Origin: an uncultured Gammaproteobacteria bacterium
GTDB taxonomy: Bacteria > Pseudomonadota > Gammaproteobacteria > Pseudomonadales > Pseudohongiellaceae
Assembly (NCBI GenBank): GCA_913054495.1
Contig: CAJXIY010000018.1
Location: 1 to 36,425 of the forward strand
DNA length: 36,425 nt
Reading direction: 5' to 3'
Part shown: positions 7,346-16,254 of the stretch, one piece after another
How the letters are laid out: the number at the start of each line of letters is the position of its first letter
Position numbering within the stretch: position 1 is the stretch's first letter
Program-made: the position numbers and the translations under genes
Notes under the pieces: generated by a model
The model's input: the letters and a program-made list of their open reading frames with translations, nothing else
Told to the model about the DNA's origin: nothing
Databases searched by the model: none

Positions 7346-9139
7346 ATGAATATTTCAGAATCCACCGGCGCCAAACTCCGGAACGACACAGCGATACAAC
7401 TGTCTGGGCCGATCAGTCGCAGGCTTGCAATCACAGCCGTGGTTGCCCTGGGCATGGGCTGCACGCCCGCACAACAAGACCTCACTACTACCGCTACCTA
7501 CATCCGTACCACGTCCTATGCCGCCCAGAACCGGCCGGACGTGAGAGGCATGAAAGGCGCGGTGTCTGCCGATCATCCTCTGGCGGCGCAGGCAGGCCTG
7601 CGGGTCTTGCAGGAGGGTGGCAATGCTACCGACGCTATCATCGCCATGGCTGGGGTGTTGGCGGTGGTAAGACCACATATGAATGGTATCGGCGGCGACG
7701 CCTTCGGAATTTTTTACGATGGTGGGAGCGGCGAGGTTACGGCGCTTAATGCCAGTGGTAGAGCGGGTCAACTGGCTACACCGGAATTCTTTCGGGCGGC
7801 GGGTGTGGAGAGAATTCCCAGCTCGGGAGCCCTCTCCGTAAGCGTGCCCGGAGCCGTGGCCGGTTGGGAGGATGCCCATGCAAGATACGGCACCATGGAT
7901 TTTCAATCCCTGCTCGCTCCCGCGATAGACTACGCAAAAAATGGCTTTTCAGTTTCGACGCGCCTGGCAATGGATTTCGAAGAGCAGGGGCGCTCACTCA
8001 ACCAGGCCGGTCGCGATCTCTATTTGCCCGGTGGTGCCGCGCCGGCGGTGGGAACGCTGCTCAAGAACGAGGCCCTGGCCGCCTCGCTGGATACCATAGC
8101 GCGAGAAGGCAAGGCCGCATATTACCAAGGGGCAATCGCACAGCATCTCGCCGCTTTTATCACCGAGCAGGGTGGTTATCTCCGCGCCAACGATTTTGCC
8201 AGTCACAGCTCCACCTGGGTAGAGCCGCTACGGGGTGATTATCTCGGACACAGCTTCCTGGTCATGCCACCGAATACCCAGGGAGTGGCACAACTGTCGC
8301 TGATGGAAATGTCGAAGTCTCATCCGATTGGCTCACTCGGGCATAACAGCGCCGAATACCTGCACACATTAATCGAACTGAAGAAGCTCGCCTTCGCAGA
8401 TCGCGATCGCTGGATTGCCGACCCTGAGCTTGCCGTAGTGCCCGTCGATCGACTGCTGGATGCACAATACCTGCGCCAGCGTGCCAGCCTGGTCGATGCC
8501 GGCCGGGCCGCGGAGTCGGTAGCGCCAGGCTTCGGGGATGAAATATTCGCAGGTGGAGACAAGGACAGGGACGATGCCGGAGATACCGTTTACCTGACCG
8601 CGGTGGATCGATGGGGTAATGCGGTGAGCTGGATTCAGAGTAATTTTGCCGGCTTCGGTTCCGGACTGCTCGATACCGAGACTGGAATCCTGTTACACAA
8701 TCGCGGCGCCCTGTTCTCGCTGCAGTCCGGCCACCCCAATGAAGTAGGTCCGGGGAAGCGCCCCTATCACACGCTCTCACCACTTATGGCTCTGTACCCG
8801 AATGGTGGCTTTGCGTTTACCATGGGCACACCGGGTGGCGACAGCCAGACCCAGTCACTGCTGCAGATCGTGAACAACATGCTGCTGTTCGGCATGACAC
8901 CGCAGCAGGCGATCGAAGCGCCGCGTTTTCGCTCTTCCGGCGGGCTAGCGGTTGCCATCGAGGATCGGGTTGCGCCCGAGGCGCTGGCCGGGCTCGAATC
9001 ACGGGGCCATAATCTCCGGGTCATCGCCGGCTGGACCGCGACCTTCGGTGGCGCACAGATGATCTTCTATGATCCAGCCACGAAGGTGCTCACGGCGGCC
9101 GCCGACCCGCGCCGCGAAGCTTATTCGCTCGCCTACTAG
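7346..9139 (+). CDS. ggt: Gamma-glutamyltransferase, lipoprotein
   Basis: A 597-residue gamma-glutamyltranspeptidase, an N-terminal nucleophile hydrolase that transfers or hydrolyses the gamma-glutamyl group of glutathione and related compounds in the periplasm. The N-terminus carries SRRLAI and then a lipobox ending in Cys39 (LGMGC), so it is probably a lipoprotein. The large-subunit start is typical (GAVSADHPLAAQAG, GGNATDA, NGIGGDAFG). The self-cleavage site is GDTVYLTAVD with the catalytic Thr at about residue 414. The small subunit then shows NFAGFGSG, the GKRPYHTLSP oxyanion region and MGTPGGDSQTQ. Length is normal. The adjacent amidase relic suggests that this was once a small amide-hydrolysing unit. 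Confidence 0.93.
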   Translation: MNISESTGAKLRNDTAIQLSGPISRRLAITAVVALGMGCTPAQQDLTTTATYIRTTSYAAQNRPDVRGMKGAVSADHPLAAQAGLRVLQEGGNATDAIIAMAGVLAVVRPHMNGIGGDAFGIFYDGGSGEVTALNASGRAGQLATPEFFRAAGVERIPSSGALSVSVPGAVAGWEDAHARYGTMDFQSLLAPAIDYAKNGFSVSTRLAMDFEEQGRSLNQAGRDLYLPGGAAPAVGTLLKNEALAASLDTIAREGKAAYYQGAIAQHLAAFITEQGGYLRANDFASHSSTWVEPLRGDYLGHSFLVMPPNTQGVAQLSLMEMSKSHPIGSLGHNSAEYLHTLIELKKLAFADRDRWIADPELAVVPVDRLLDAQYLRQRASLVDAGRAAESVAPGFGDEIFAGGDKDRDDAGDTVYLTAVDRWGNAVSWIQSNFAGFGSGLLDTETGILLHNRGALFSLQSGHPNEVGPGKRPYHTLSPLMALYPNGGFAFTMGTPGGDSQTQSLLQIVNNMLLFGMTPQQAIEAPRFRSSGGLAVAIEDRVAPEALAGLESRGHNLRVIAGWTATFGGAQMIFYDPATKVLTAAADPRREAYSLAY

Positions 9140-9212
9140 ATCCTTACTCAAAGCGATCGAGCGAGTGAGCGAGAAACCCATTATCGAACACAGAATCGAA
9201 GCTGGAACAGTC

Positions 9213-10080
9213 ATGGCTGCGACGAAAAAACGGAACACCCTGATCGCGATCATAGGTGCCTTTGTGTTGCTGGCATGCGCACCACAAGGCGAGGAATCGG
9301 TACCGAGGACCAGTCTGACCCTGGATGAAGTCACCGTCGGCGAATTGCAGGAGATGATGCAGGCTGGTGACCTGAGCTCCGTGCAGTTGGTGGACTACTA
9401 TATCGATCGTATCGCACAGCTGGACCCGCAGCTGAATTCCATATTGGAGATCAATCCCGACGTTCACGAGATCGCACGGGCCCTCGATGCGGAACGTCTC
9501 GGCGGCCAGATTCGATCGGCGCTCCACGGCATACCGGTACTGTTGAAGGACAATATCGACACCGCCGACAACATGCACACAACCGCCGGCAGCCTGGCAT
9601 TGCTGGATGCGCCCACACCCGCCGAGGATGCTTTTCTGGTCCGGCGTCTGCGAGCGGCGGGTGCGATTATCCTCGGCAAGACCAATCTCAGCGAATGGGC
9701 GAACTTTCGCTCCACCAGTTCATCCAGTGGCTGGTCTGGACGCGGAGGGCAAACTCATAATCCCTACCTGCTGGATCGTTCACCCTGCGGTTCCAGTTCC
9801 GGCTCGGGGGTCGCTGTCGCGGCTAACCTGACCGTGCTTGCCGTTGGCACCGAAACCGATGGCTCCGTGGTTTGTCCGGCGGCATTCAACGGCATTGTCG
9901 GCATCAAGCCAAGCCTGGGTCTGGTCTCACGCAGCGGCATCATACCCATTGCTTTCAGTGGCCAAAACTCTGCAACTCAGTTATGAATCGCTTACTGAGC
10001 CCGATCCATCGGCAACCGCACCGCCAAGGCTCTCGTTCCAGGCTTACAATGAGCTGGTTGGGTTACCGGACTACGAGTGA
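9213..10080 (+). pseudogene. Amidase lipoprotein with internal deletion and frameshift
   Basis: The first 255 or so codons encode an amidase-signature enzyme. It has a lipobox LLAC (Cys22), the catalytic Lys in PVLLKDNIDTA, the Ser-rich loop SPCGSSSGSGVAVAANL and the nucleophile region GTETDGSVVCPA. At about 9950, after RSGIIPIA, where homologues continue for some 250 residues, this frame ends within a few codons at TGA (9984-9986). The +1 frame from about 9960 to 10080 encodes VAKTLQLSYESLTEPDPSAT and APPRL, which resembles the extreme C-terminus of amidases (typically SEAKLLQLAYAYEQAT, then a Pro-rich tail). I infer a deletion of the middle-to-late part of the gene that also shifted the frame. 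The active-site residues survive, but the fold should not. Confidence 0.75.
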
Positions 10081-10106
10081 TAATGGCCTCTGGTTTGATT
10101 TAGCAC

Positions 10107-10757
10107 TCAGTCTGACCCGGCGTTTCGAGCCCAGTCCGCAACTCCTCCTTCTCGGGGTATTGGCACCTCCCGAATGCGTTCCGGCACATCGTCATACTCC
10201 AGCCGCAATGCCTTGCAGCACACCGCATGCAGGTTGTAGCCCATGACATGGTAGGTGAGTTCTAGGATATCCTCGTCTGAAAGAAAGGAGTGCAGGGCTT
10301 CGAATAGCTCATCCGGCGCGCGACCACCCTGTAGAATGAGTGCGTCGGTCCAGGCGAGAATGGCGCGTTCTTTTTCATCGAAATGCTCGGAGACAGACCA
10401 GTACGGAATTGCCGCGATCTTCTCATCAGTTATCCCGAAGCGCCGTGCGGCCTTGCAGTGCTGGGAGAAAACAAACTGGCTGCCCTGGGTGTAACCCGTC
10501 CGCAGAATGCCCAGTTCTCGAACACGCCCATCGAGCTGGCTGACGCTCTTGTCTGCAAACATGCCGAACATACCGAAGTGATTCGTTGCGTGTTCAAATA
10601 TATAGGGCACCAGAGCAAACACGGTCCACCAGTTACCCGGTGTACCTGTCGCAGTACCCGGTTCTTCTACCGGGTCCCGGTCACCGAAGAGTGCCTCGTA
10701 ATATTTTCGGACCTTCTCACTCGCGTCTTTCCTGGATACTTGTCTTAGCCTCGGCAT
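10107..10757 (-). CDS. Carboxymuconolactone decarboxylase/AhpD-like protein
   Basis: A 216-residue protein of the carboxymuconolactone decarboxylase superfamily. The ATG at 10757 has GGGAG 5 bases upstream and is preferred over the ATG at 10775. The central segment RVRELGILRTGYTQGSQFVF, followed by SQHCKAARRFGI, is the family core. Only one Cys (Cys101, in SQHC) is present where AhpD peroxidases have CxxC, so AhpD-like disulfide chemistry is unlikely. C-terminal helices (LTYHVMGYNLHAVCCKALRL) complete the usual all-helical unit. It diverges from the VOC gene, and the 116 bases between them probably hold both promoters. Together they suggest aromatic or lactone side-chain catabolism, but the substrate is unknown. 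Confidence 0.8.
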   Translation of the reverse strand: MPRLRQVSRKDASEKVRKYYEALFGDRDPVEEPGTATGTPGNWWTVFALVPYIFEHATNHFGMFGMFADKSVSQLDGRVRELGILRTGYTQGSQFVFSQHCKAARRFGITDEKIAAIPYWSVSEHFDEKERAILAWTDALILQGGRAPDELFEALHSFLSDEDILELTYHVMGYNLHAVCCKALRLEYDDVPERIREVPIPREGGVADWARNAGSD

Positions 10758-10873
10758 AGGTGCTCCCGTTATCAATCTGCGTTGTGTGTTGTTAGAACCA
10801 GGTTGGAAATGTATTGACTTTGCAGGGAGATTGTCAATGATGAAGTATTATAATTCGATATAGAGGAACAACC

Positions 10874-11413
10874 ATGCTTGCCAATGAAAAATTTGAAATA
10901 CGCGGAGTGAATCATCTGGCGCTCGTGTGTAAGGACATGCAGCGCACGGTCGATTTTTATTCGGGTCTATTAGGCATGCCGCTGACCAAGACCATCGACT
11001 TGCCGAATGGCATGGGTCAGCACTTCTTCTTCGATATCGGCAATGGGGATTCGCTTGCGTTCTTCTGGTTCCCCGATGCGCCCGAGAGTCAACCCGGCAT
11101 TACCCACCCAGCGGCGATGGTCGGCGGTGGATCGATTGCCTCGGCACATGCCTCAATGAATCATGTCGCATTCGATGTGCCGGAGGACAAGATCGAGGAA
11201 TACCAGCAGAAGCTGGAGCAGGCAGGCATCGAAGTCACCAAGGTGGTGAACCACGATGACTCACCCATGCAGGCCAGTCCTACCATTACCGATACGACGT
11301 TTGTCCGTTCAGTTTATTTCCGGGATCCGGACGGCATCATGCTGGAGTTCGCCTCCTGGACCAGGGAGTTTGATGAACGCGACGTCAACTGCGAACCGGC
11401 GACGGCGGCATAG
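10874..11413 (+). CDS. VOC-family (glyoxalase/dioxygenase-fold) protein
   Basis: A 179-residue protein with two beta-alpha-beta-beta-beta modules of the vicinal oxygen chelate fold. GAGGAAC precedes the ATG. Likely metal ligands are His14 (GVNHLALV), His97 (SMNHVAFDV) and Glu158 (GIMLEFASW); the closing YFRDPDGIMLEF is the hallmark of the family. A 45-residue insertion between the modules (PESQPGITHPAAMVGGGS) sets it apart from plain glyoxalase I. It could be a glyoxalase, an extradiol-type dioxygenase or an isomerase. It is divergent from the carboxymuconolactone decarboxylase-like gene, which suggests joint use. Confidence 0.85.
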   Translation: MLANEKFEIRGVNHLALVCKDMQRTVDFYSGLLGMPLTKTIDLPNGMGQHFFFDIGNGDSLAFFWFPDAPESQPGITHPAAMVGGGSIASAHASMNHVAFDVPEDKIEEYQQKLEQAGIEVTKVVNHDDSPMQASPTITDTTFVRSVYFRDPDGIMLEFASWTREFDERDVNCEPATAA

Positions 11414-11416
11414 GAA

Positions 11417-11450
11417 TCAAAGGGGATATCTCAGTCTCCGACCCCTTTGA
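11417..11450. terminator. Hairpin after the VOC gene
   Basis: Perfect 9-base arms TCAAAGGGG (11417-11425) and CCCCTTTGA (11442-11450) with a 16-base loop start 3 bases after the stop codon at 11413. There is no U-run, so it is either a weak terminator for the convergent genes or a small REP-like element. Confidence 0.45.
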
Positions 11451-11567
11451 TCTGACCGCCTGATCTCACGGGCTGGGTCAACTTCAATCAGAACCGAGAT
11501 GTTTGCTGGGGGAAGACGCAGCGAACTACCAAGGCAGTTCGCCAACGTCATTAAATCATCCTCGGGA

Positions 11568-13595
11568 TCAATGCGCCCCGCTGGAAATATTGCTATTTCC
11601 ATCCGGTAATGCCATGGCAGTCAGGGAAGAGCCGGTTTGCAATATCAGATATTGCCTGCCCTCATGCACCCAGGAACTCATGCCGTAACGGCTTCCCGCC
11701 GGGGCTTCGATCGCACCCAACTGTGCGCCGGTGGCTTTATCGATGGCGTAAAGCATGTCCGTGCCGTCACCGGCGGTGTTCCCGTAGATCAACATGGTTT
11801 CGGTGATCATCATCGGTCCCGCTCTGCCGGAACCGGTATTGCCGATGTCCACGCCTTCCAGCTCTGGCAGGTTCTTGATGCGGTCGGGGGTCTCACCTGC
11901 CGGTATCATCCACAAATGCTCACCGCTGTTCATGTCGATAGCGGTGATGCGGCTATAGGGTGGTTTCCACAAGGGTATGCCCAGGGGATGTCGGGGACGC
12001 GGTCCGCCGTTGGCGGCAGCGTAGCGAGACAGCGTGACACCGGTTGGTTCCTCATAATAGGTGTCAGCTTCTTCTCCGGTAACCAGTTGCCGCGAGCCAC
12101 AACCGGAGCTGGAAATGATATACATGATGCCGGTATTGGGGTCAGCAGATGATGGGTGGGTGATGTTCACCGCACCCGCAGGGCACTGAATAGAAGCCAG
12201 TTTGCCTTGGGGATTATTTCGCTGCAGGGGGGGATTAAAAACCCCGCCCAGCTGATATTCTGCCACGGCTTCCAGCGCCATGCGTTTGATTTCCGGTGTG
12301 AAGTCCACTAGGCCGTCTTCGGTCAGACCCTGCATATCGAAAGGCGCAGGTTTGGTGGGATTCGGCTGCGTTGCCGCCAGTTTCTCACCCGGCACCATCG
12401 ATTGTTCCACCGGCTCTTCCACGATGGGCCAGATCGGCTCGCCGGTTTCCCGGTTAAACACATAGGTCCTGCCTTGCTTCGTGGCCTGAGCGACGATGGG
12501 GGTCAAGCCGCTCGCAGTCTGCACATCCAACAGGATAGGCGCCGTCGGCGTATCGTAGTTCCAGATATCATGGTGTACCAGCTGGTAGTGCCATGCGCGT
12601 TCGCCGGTTCTGGCGTGCAATGCGATCAAGCTGGTGCTGTAGAGGTTGTCACCGGGACTATGACCGCCATAGTAATCGATGGTGACGCCGTTAGTGGGTA
12701 TGAAAACCAGCCCCAGTTCCTCGTCGGCGGAGATGGGAGCCCAGGAAGAGATGTCGCCGGTGGTGCGCCAGGCATCGTTTTCCCAGGTTTCATGTCCGTA
12801 TTCACCCGGTTGTGGAATGACATTGAATTTCCACAGGAACTCGCCGGTCTTGGCATCGTAGCCCAGGATGTCGCCGGCTACATTTTCGATTCTCGATTGG
12901 TTATAACCTTGCTCGGCAGAATTACCGACAACTACCACGCCATTGACAACAATAGGTGGCGAGGAGGAGGTGATATAACCCCGCTCAAGCGGAATACCCT
13001 CGTAGGGATCATAGGGATGACCGAGGTCCGCCAGCAGATCGACGACGCCGGTTTTCGGAAAGCCATCGATAGGAACCGGCTTACCAAATCCTTCCAGCGG
13101 TTGCCCGGTTTCTGCATCCAGGGCGGTGAGGAAAAATCCCGGAGAAATAATATAGATGACGTCACGGCCGTCGACCTGGCCGTAGCCCACGCCTTTGCCG
13201 TAGTCCGCCCGCATGGAATATTCCCAGCGGCCGGTATCCGGCTCGCGATAGGACCAGATAGTCGCGCCGGTTTTCGGATCGATGGCAACGACGTGGCGGC
13301 GTGCGCCGGCTACGGTGTAGAGTCTGCCGTTGATGTAACTGGGCGTGGATCTGCCGCTCACCGCCTCAAAACTGGCGCCGTCCCATTCCCAGGCCACCTC
13401 CAGATCCGAGAAATTACTCGCGTCGATTTGGCTGGCTGGAGAATAACGGGTGTGGGCAAAATCGCCGCCAAGGGTCGTCCACTCCACGGTGTCCTGGGCT
13501 AGGCTAGCGGCCGAAAACAGTACTGCGGCGGCGACAATAGAAAATTGATTAATCGTTCTTAATAAGAAAGGCGTGGTCGGATTTGTTTTCATCAT
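11568..13595 (-). CDS. PQQ-dependent dehydrogenase (quinoprotein)
   Basis: A 675-residue exported quinoprotein dehydrogenase. The ATG at 13595 is chosen because GAGGGG lies 5 bases upstream and a signal peptide follows at once (ending AASLAQ); the frame remains open for 35 more codons. The body is an eight-bladed propeller with tryptophan-docking style repeats (GATIWSYREPDTG, GEFLWKFNVIPQPGEYG, GERAWHYQLVHHDIWNYDTP, GEHLWMIPAGETPDR). The HHDIWNYD segment and the GGHSPGDNLYSTSLIAL segment are typical of the membrane-GDH and sorbosone-type PQQ enzymes. No fused cytochrome c domain is visible, so it needs a partner acceptor. The substrate is probably an alcohol, sugar or aldehyde. A paralogue lies at the right end of the window. 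It is the last gene of the minus-strand run that starts at 16836. Confidence 0.9.
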   Translation of the reverse strand: MMKTNPTTPFLLRTINQFSIVAAAVLFSAASLAQDTVEWTTLGGDFAHTRYSPASQIDASNFSDLEVAWEWDGASFEAVSGRSTPSYINGRLYTVAGARRHVVAIDPKTGATIWSYREPDTGRWEYSMRADYGKGVGYGQVDGRDVIYIISPGFFLTALDAETGQPLEGFGKPVPIDGFPKTGVVDLLADLGHPYDPYEGIPLERGYITSSSPPIVVNGVVVVGNSAEQGYNQSRIENVAGDILGYDAKTGEFLWKFNVIPQPGEYGHETWENDAWRTTGDISSWAPISADEELGLVFIPTNGVTIDYYGGHSPGDNLYSTSLIALHARTGERAWHYQLVHHDIWNYDTPTAPILLDVQTASGLTPIVAQATKQGRTYVFNRETGEPIWPIVEEPVEQSMVPGEKLAATQPNPTKPAPFDMQGLTEDGLVDFTPEIKRMALEAVAEYQLGGVFNPPLQRNNPQGKLASIQCPAGAVNITHPSSADPNTGIMYIISSSGCGSRQLVTGEEADTYYEEPTGVTLSRYAAANGGPRPRHPLGIPLWKPPYSRITAIDMNSGEHLWMIPAGETPDRIKNLPELEGVDIGNTGSGRAGPMMITETMLIYGNTAGDGTDMLYAIDKATGAQLGAIEAPAGSRYGMSSWVHEGRQYLILQTGSSLTAMALPDGNSNISSGAH

Positions 13596-13733
13596 TTTTT
13601 CCCCTCGCATGAACTTACGGTGCCAATTATTCTGAATAAACTGCCTTGTTATAATTAGACTGTTTTCGAGACTATCGCAGTCGAGTTGCTGTGTCATCAA
13701 GGATTTATTAACTGATCTTGCGCGACGCTGCCA

Positions 13734-14576
13734 TTACTGTGCTGCGTCGAAGTCACCGGCGTCGTGGCGCTCGGATAACCGGGTTTCCTCGGGTCCCCAC
13801 ACTCGGTTAACGCGCCGACCGCGCTGCACTGTAGGACGTGCTTCGATTTCTGTTGCCCAACGCACAACGTGTTTATAGGCCGCCACGTCGAGAAATTTTG
13901 CCGCATCGTAAATATTGTGTAGTACCAAGGCACCATACCAGGCATAAGTTGCTATGTCGGCGATGTTGTATTCGTCACCGCATAGATAGCGACGCTGAGC
14001 CAGATTCTGGTCCAGCACATCCAGTTGGCGCTTTACCTCCATGGCGTAACGGTTGATCGGGTACTCAAACTTTTCTGGCGCGTAGGCATAGAAGTGACCA
14101 AATCCTCCACCCAGATAGGGGGCGGCGCCCATTTGCCACATTAGCCAGGACAGGCATTCCGCGCGGGCGGCAGAATCTTCAGGATAAAATTCGCCGAATT
14201 TCTCGGCCAGATAGATGAGGATCGCACCGGATTCGAAAACCCGCGTGGCCGGATTGGTACTGCGGTCGAGTAATGCGGGGATTTTGGAGTTGGGGTTGAT
14301 GGCAACGAAGCCACTGCCAAACTGATTACCTTCGGCGATGTTGATCAGATAGGCATCGTATTCGGCACCCGTGTGTCCCAGCGCCAGCAGTTCTTCCAGC
14401 ATGACGGTGACCTTGACGCCGTTGGGAGTTGCCAGCGAATAAAGCTGCATGGGGTGTTTGCCCACCGGTAAAATCTTCTCACCGGTTGCGCCGGCAACGG
14501 GCCGATTAATGCTGGCAAAAGTACCGCCACTTTCCTGATCCCAAAGCCAGACTTCGGGTGGTGTGTACTGCGCCAT
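13734..14576 (-). CDS. yghU: YghU-type glutathione S-transferase
   Basis: A 280-residue Nu-class glutathione transferase, similar in layout to E. coli YghU, a glutathione-disulfide-bond oxidoreductase. The thioredoxin-like domain has QLYSLATPNGVKVTVMLEEL, where the T-P-N segment replaces a catalytic Tyr or Cys and binds two glutathiones. NPNSKIPALLD follows, with the cis-Pro, and then FESGAILIYLAEKFG. The C-terminal helical domain includes GGFGHFYAYAPEKFEYPINR and YNIADIATYAWYG, both characteristic. It starts 20 bases after the GMC oxidoreductase stop, so the two are probably co-transcribed. This would place thiol redox chemistry or ether/peroxide cleavage beside periplasmic alcohol oxidation. 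Confidence 0.88.
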   Translation of the reverse strand: MAQYTPPEVWLWDQESGGTFASINRPVAGATGEKILPVGKHPMQLYSLATPNGVKVTVMLEELLALGHTGAEYDAYLINIAEGNQFGSGFVAINPNSKIPALLDRSTNPATRVFESGAILIYLAEKFGEFYPEDSAARAECLSWLMWQMGAAPYLGGGFGHFYAYAPEKFEYPINRYAMEVKRQLDVLDQNLAQRRYLCGDEYNIADIATYAWYGALVLHNIYDAAKFLDVAAYKHVVRWATEIEARPTVQRGRRVNRVWGPEETRLSERHDAGDFDAAQ

Positions 14577-14596
14577 CTAGTGGAAGTCCCTGGCAT

Positions 14597-16252
14597 TCAT
14601 ACTTCGTTGCGTCCGGCCGCGGAAATCATGTAATCGGCGGCCCTGAACGCCAGCGCCATAATCGTCATGGTAGGTTGCCCCCGACCACCGGTGACGAGGC
14701 TGCTACCATCCACCATGAATAGATTCGGTACATCGTGGCTGCGATTATTGCGATCCACCACGGAGGTTGTCGCATCGTTGCCCATGCGGCAGGTACCCAG
14801 CAGATGCACGTTGCCCTCGGTTTCGGTGATAGGCCTCGATGTCACCTGCTTAGCCCCGGCAGCATCCAACAACTCTAGTGAACGTTCCAGAAAGAATCTC
14901 ATCGTCGCTATATCATCGGGATGGTCCTTGTAGGTACAGCGCAGCGCGGGGCGGCCCCACTTGTCTCGCAGATCGGGGTCGAGTGTCACGGTATTCGTCG
15001 CCAGTGGTAGAGAGGTGGAATGCCCGTTAAAAGCCGCGGTATGGGTGAATTCTTCGGCCAGTGAGTGCTTGTATTCACTGCCCCAATTGGGACCACCAAA
15101 CAGGCTTCCGCTCAGCCCGGTTCCCAGCGGAAGCCCGTTCGAGGGATGGCGCGAATCGATACCGCCACCACCGTAAAATCCCAGGCTGGGATCGAGGCTG
15201 TAGAAGTCATGCATGACCCGGGTGGTGGGTACGCTCTTGAATGCATTGACCGGTTCATCGAACAGACCGGTAGCCGAAGACGCGCCGTTGAACATCAGGT
15301 TCTGGCCAACTACACCACTGGAATTCGCCAGCCCGTCCGGGAACTGGCTCGATTCTGACAACAGCAATAACCTGGGTGTCTCGGCCCCATTGGCGCACAA
15401 CACCACGGCGTTGGCGCGTTGTGACTGTTCGCGACCATCTTCCTCCCAGTAGACAACTTCGTTAGCGCGACCAGCAGCATCTGTATTTATCCTGGCGGCA
15501 GTGCAGAGCGTTCTGAGTTCGCAGTTGCCCGTTGCCAGCGCCAGCGGAATCATGGCGGCCATCGAGGAAGATTTAGCATCTACCTCGCAGCCGAATCCGT
15601 TGCAGAAGCCACAGTGTATGCAAGCCGGTCGGCCGTTGTGAACTTGGGAGAGTATAGCCACCGGTGCCGGATAGGGGGTGTAGCCTAACTGTTTGGCGGC
15701 GCGTTCTAACAATACCCCCGATGCCTTAACTGGCATCGGCGGGCAGGGATAGCCGCGAGAGCGTGGGGGGTCCCAGGGTCCTGCCAGGCCAGAAACACCG
15801 ACTTCCCAATCCACTTTCGTATAGTAAGGTTCGAGGTCGTCATAGGTGATGGGCCAATCGGAAAAAGTGGTGCCGGCAATAGGACCGAGCAGGCTCGCCT
15901 CGATAAAATCCACCTCGCGAAAGCGCCAGAAATTACCGGAAAAATGCACGCTGCTACCGCCCACATTGTGGGCGTAGCCGAGCGCCGATTCGACTAACAC
16001 GGCGGTGTCAATTTCGGTCTTGCGAAATGTCTGGGGGTGACCCTGTCGCGCTCCCCAGACTAGGTCGTTGTTATGCTTATAACCCCATTCGTCGTGCTTA
16101 AAGTCGGCCGCGCGTAGATGCGGACCCTGCTCCAGTACTACCACCGAATGGCCCGCTGCAGACAATTCTTTGGCGACCACGCCACCGGCCGCACCGGAAC
16201 CAATGATGATAAAATCCACAGGCTCCGAAGTGGGAAAAGGTGCCTGTGCCAT
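14597..16252 (-). CDS. GMC flavoprotein dehydrogenase, large subunit
   Basis: A 551-residue FAD enzyme of the glucose-methanol-choline family, closest in design to gluconate, fructose and glucose dehydrogenase large subunits. The FAD motif is FIIIGSGAAGG (residues 14-24). Residues 211-222 hold four cysteines (CIHCGFCNGFGC), a likely iron-sulfur cluster site as in multi-subunit FAD dehydrogenases. The C-terminal active-site region is HLLGTCRMG and, later, GGRGQPTMTIMAL, where Gln replaces the usual Asn. It has no signal peptide. Its start lies 2 bases after the stop of the Tat-signal gene 16255-16836, so it is probably exported by riding on that small subunit. No cytochrome subunit is encoded nearby, so the electron acceptor is open. 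Confidence 0.9.
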   Translation of the reverse strand: MAQAPFPTSEPVDFIIIGSGAAGGVVAKELSAAGHSVVVLEQGPHLRAADFKHDEWGYKHNNDLVWGARQGHPQTFRKTEIDTAVLVESALGYAHNVGGSSVHFSGNFWRFREVDFIEASLLGPIAGTTFSDWPITYDDLEPYYTKVDWEVGVSGLAGPWDPPRSRGYPCPPMPVKASGVLLERAAKQLGYTPYPAPVAILSQVHNGRPACIHCGFCNGFGCEVDAKSSSMAAMIPLALATGNCELRTLCTAARINTDAAGRANEVVYWEEDGREQSQRANAVVLCANGAETPRLLLLSESSQFPDGLANSSGVVGQNLMFNGASSATGLFDEPVNAFKSVPTTRVMHDFYSLDPSLGFYGGGGIDSRHPSNGLPLGTGLSGSLFGGPNWGSEYKHSLAEEFTHTAAFNGHSTSLPLATNTVTLDPDLRDKWGRPALRCTYKDHPDDIATMRFFLERSLELLDAAGAKQVTSRPITETEGNVHLLGTCRMGNDATTSVVDRNNRSHDVPNLFMVDGSSLVTGGRGQPTMTIMALAFRAADYMISAAGRNEV

Positions 16253-16254
16253 CG

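Noticed and set aside
12402-13502. 366-codon plus-strand open frame opposite the PQQ dehydrogenase
   Set aside because: It is antisense to a clear propeller enzyme and has no recognisable motif or ribosome site.
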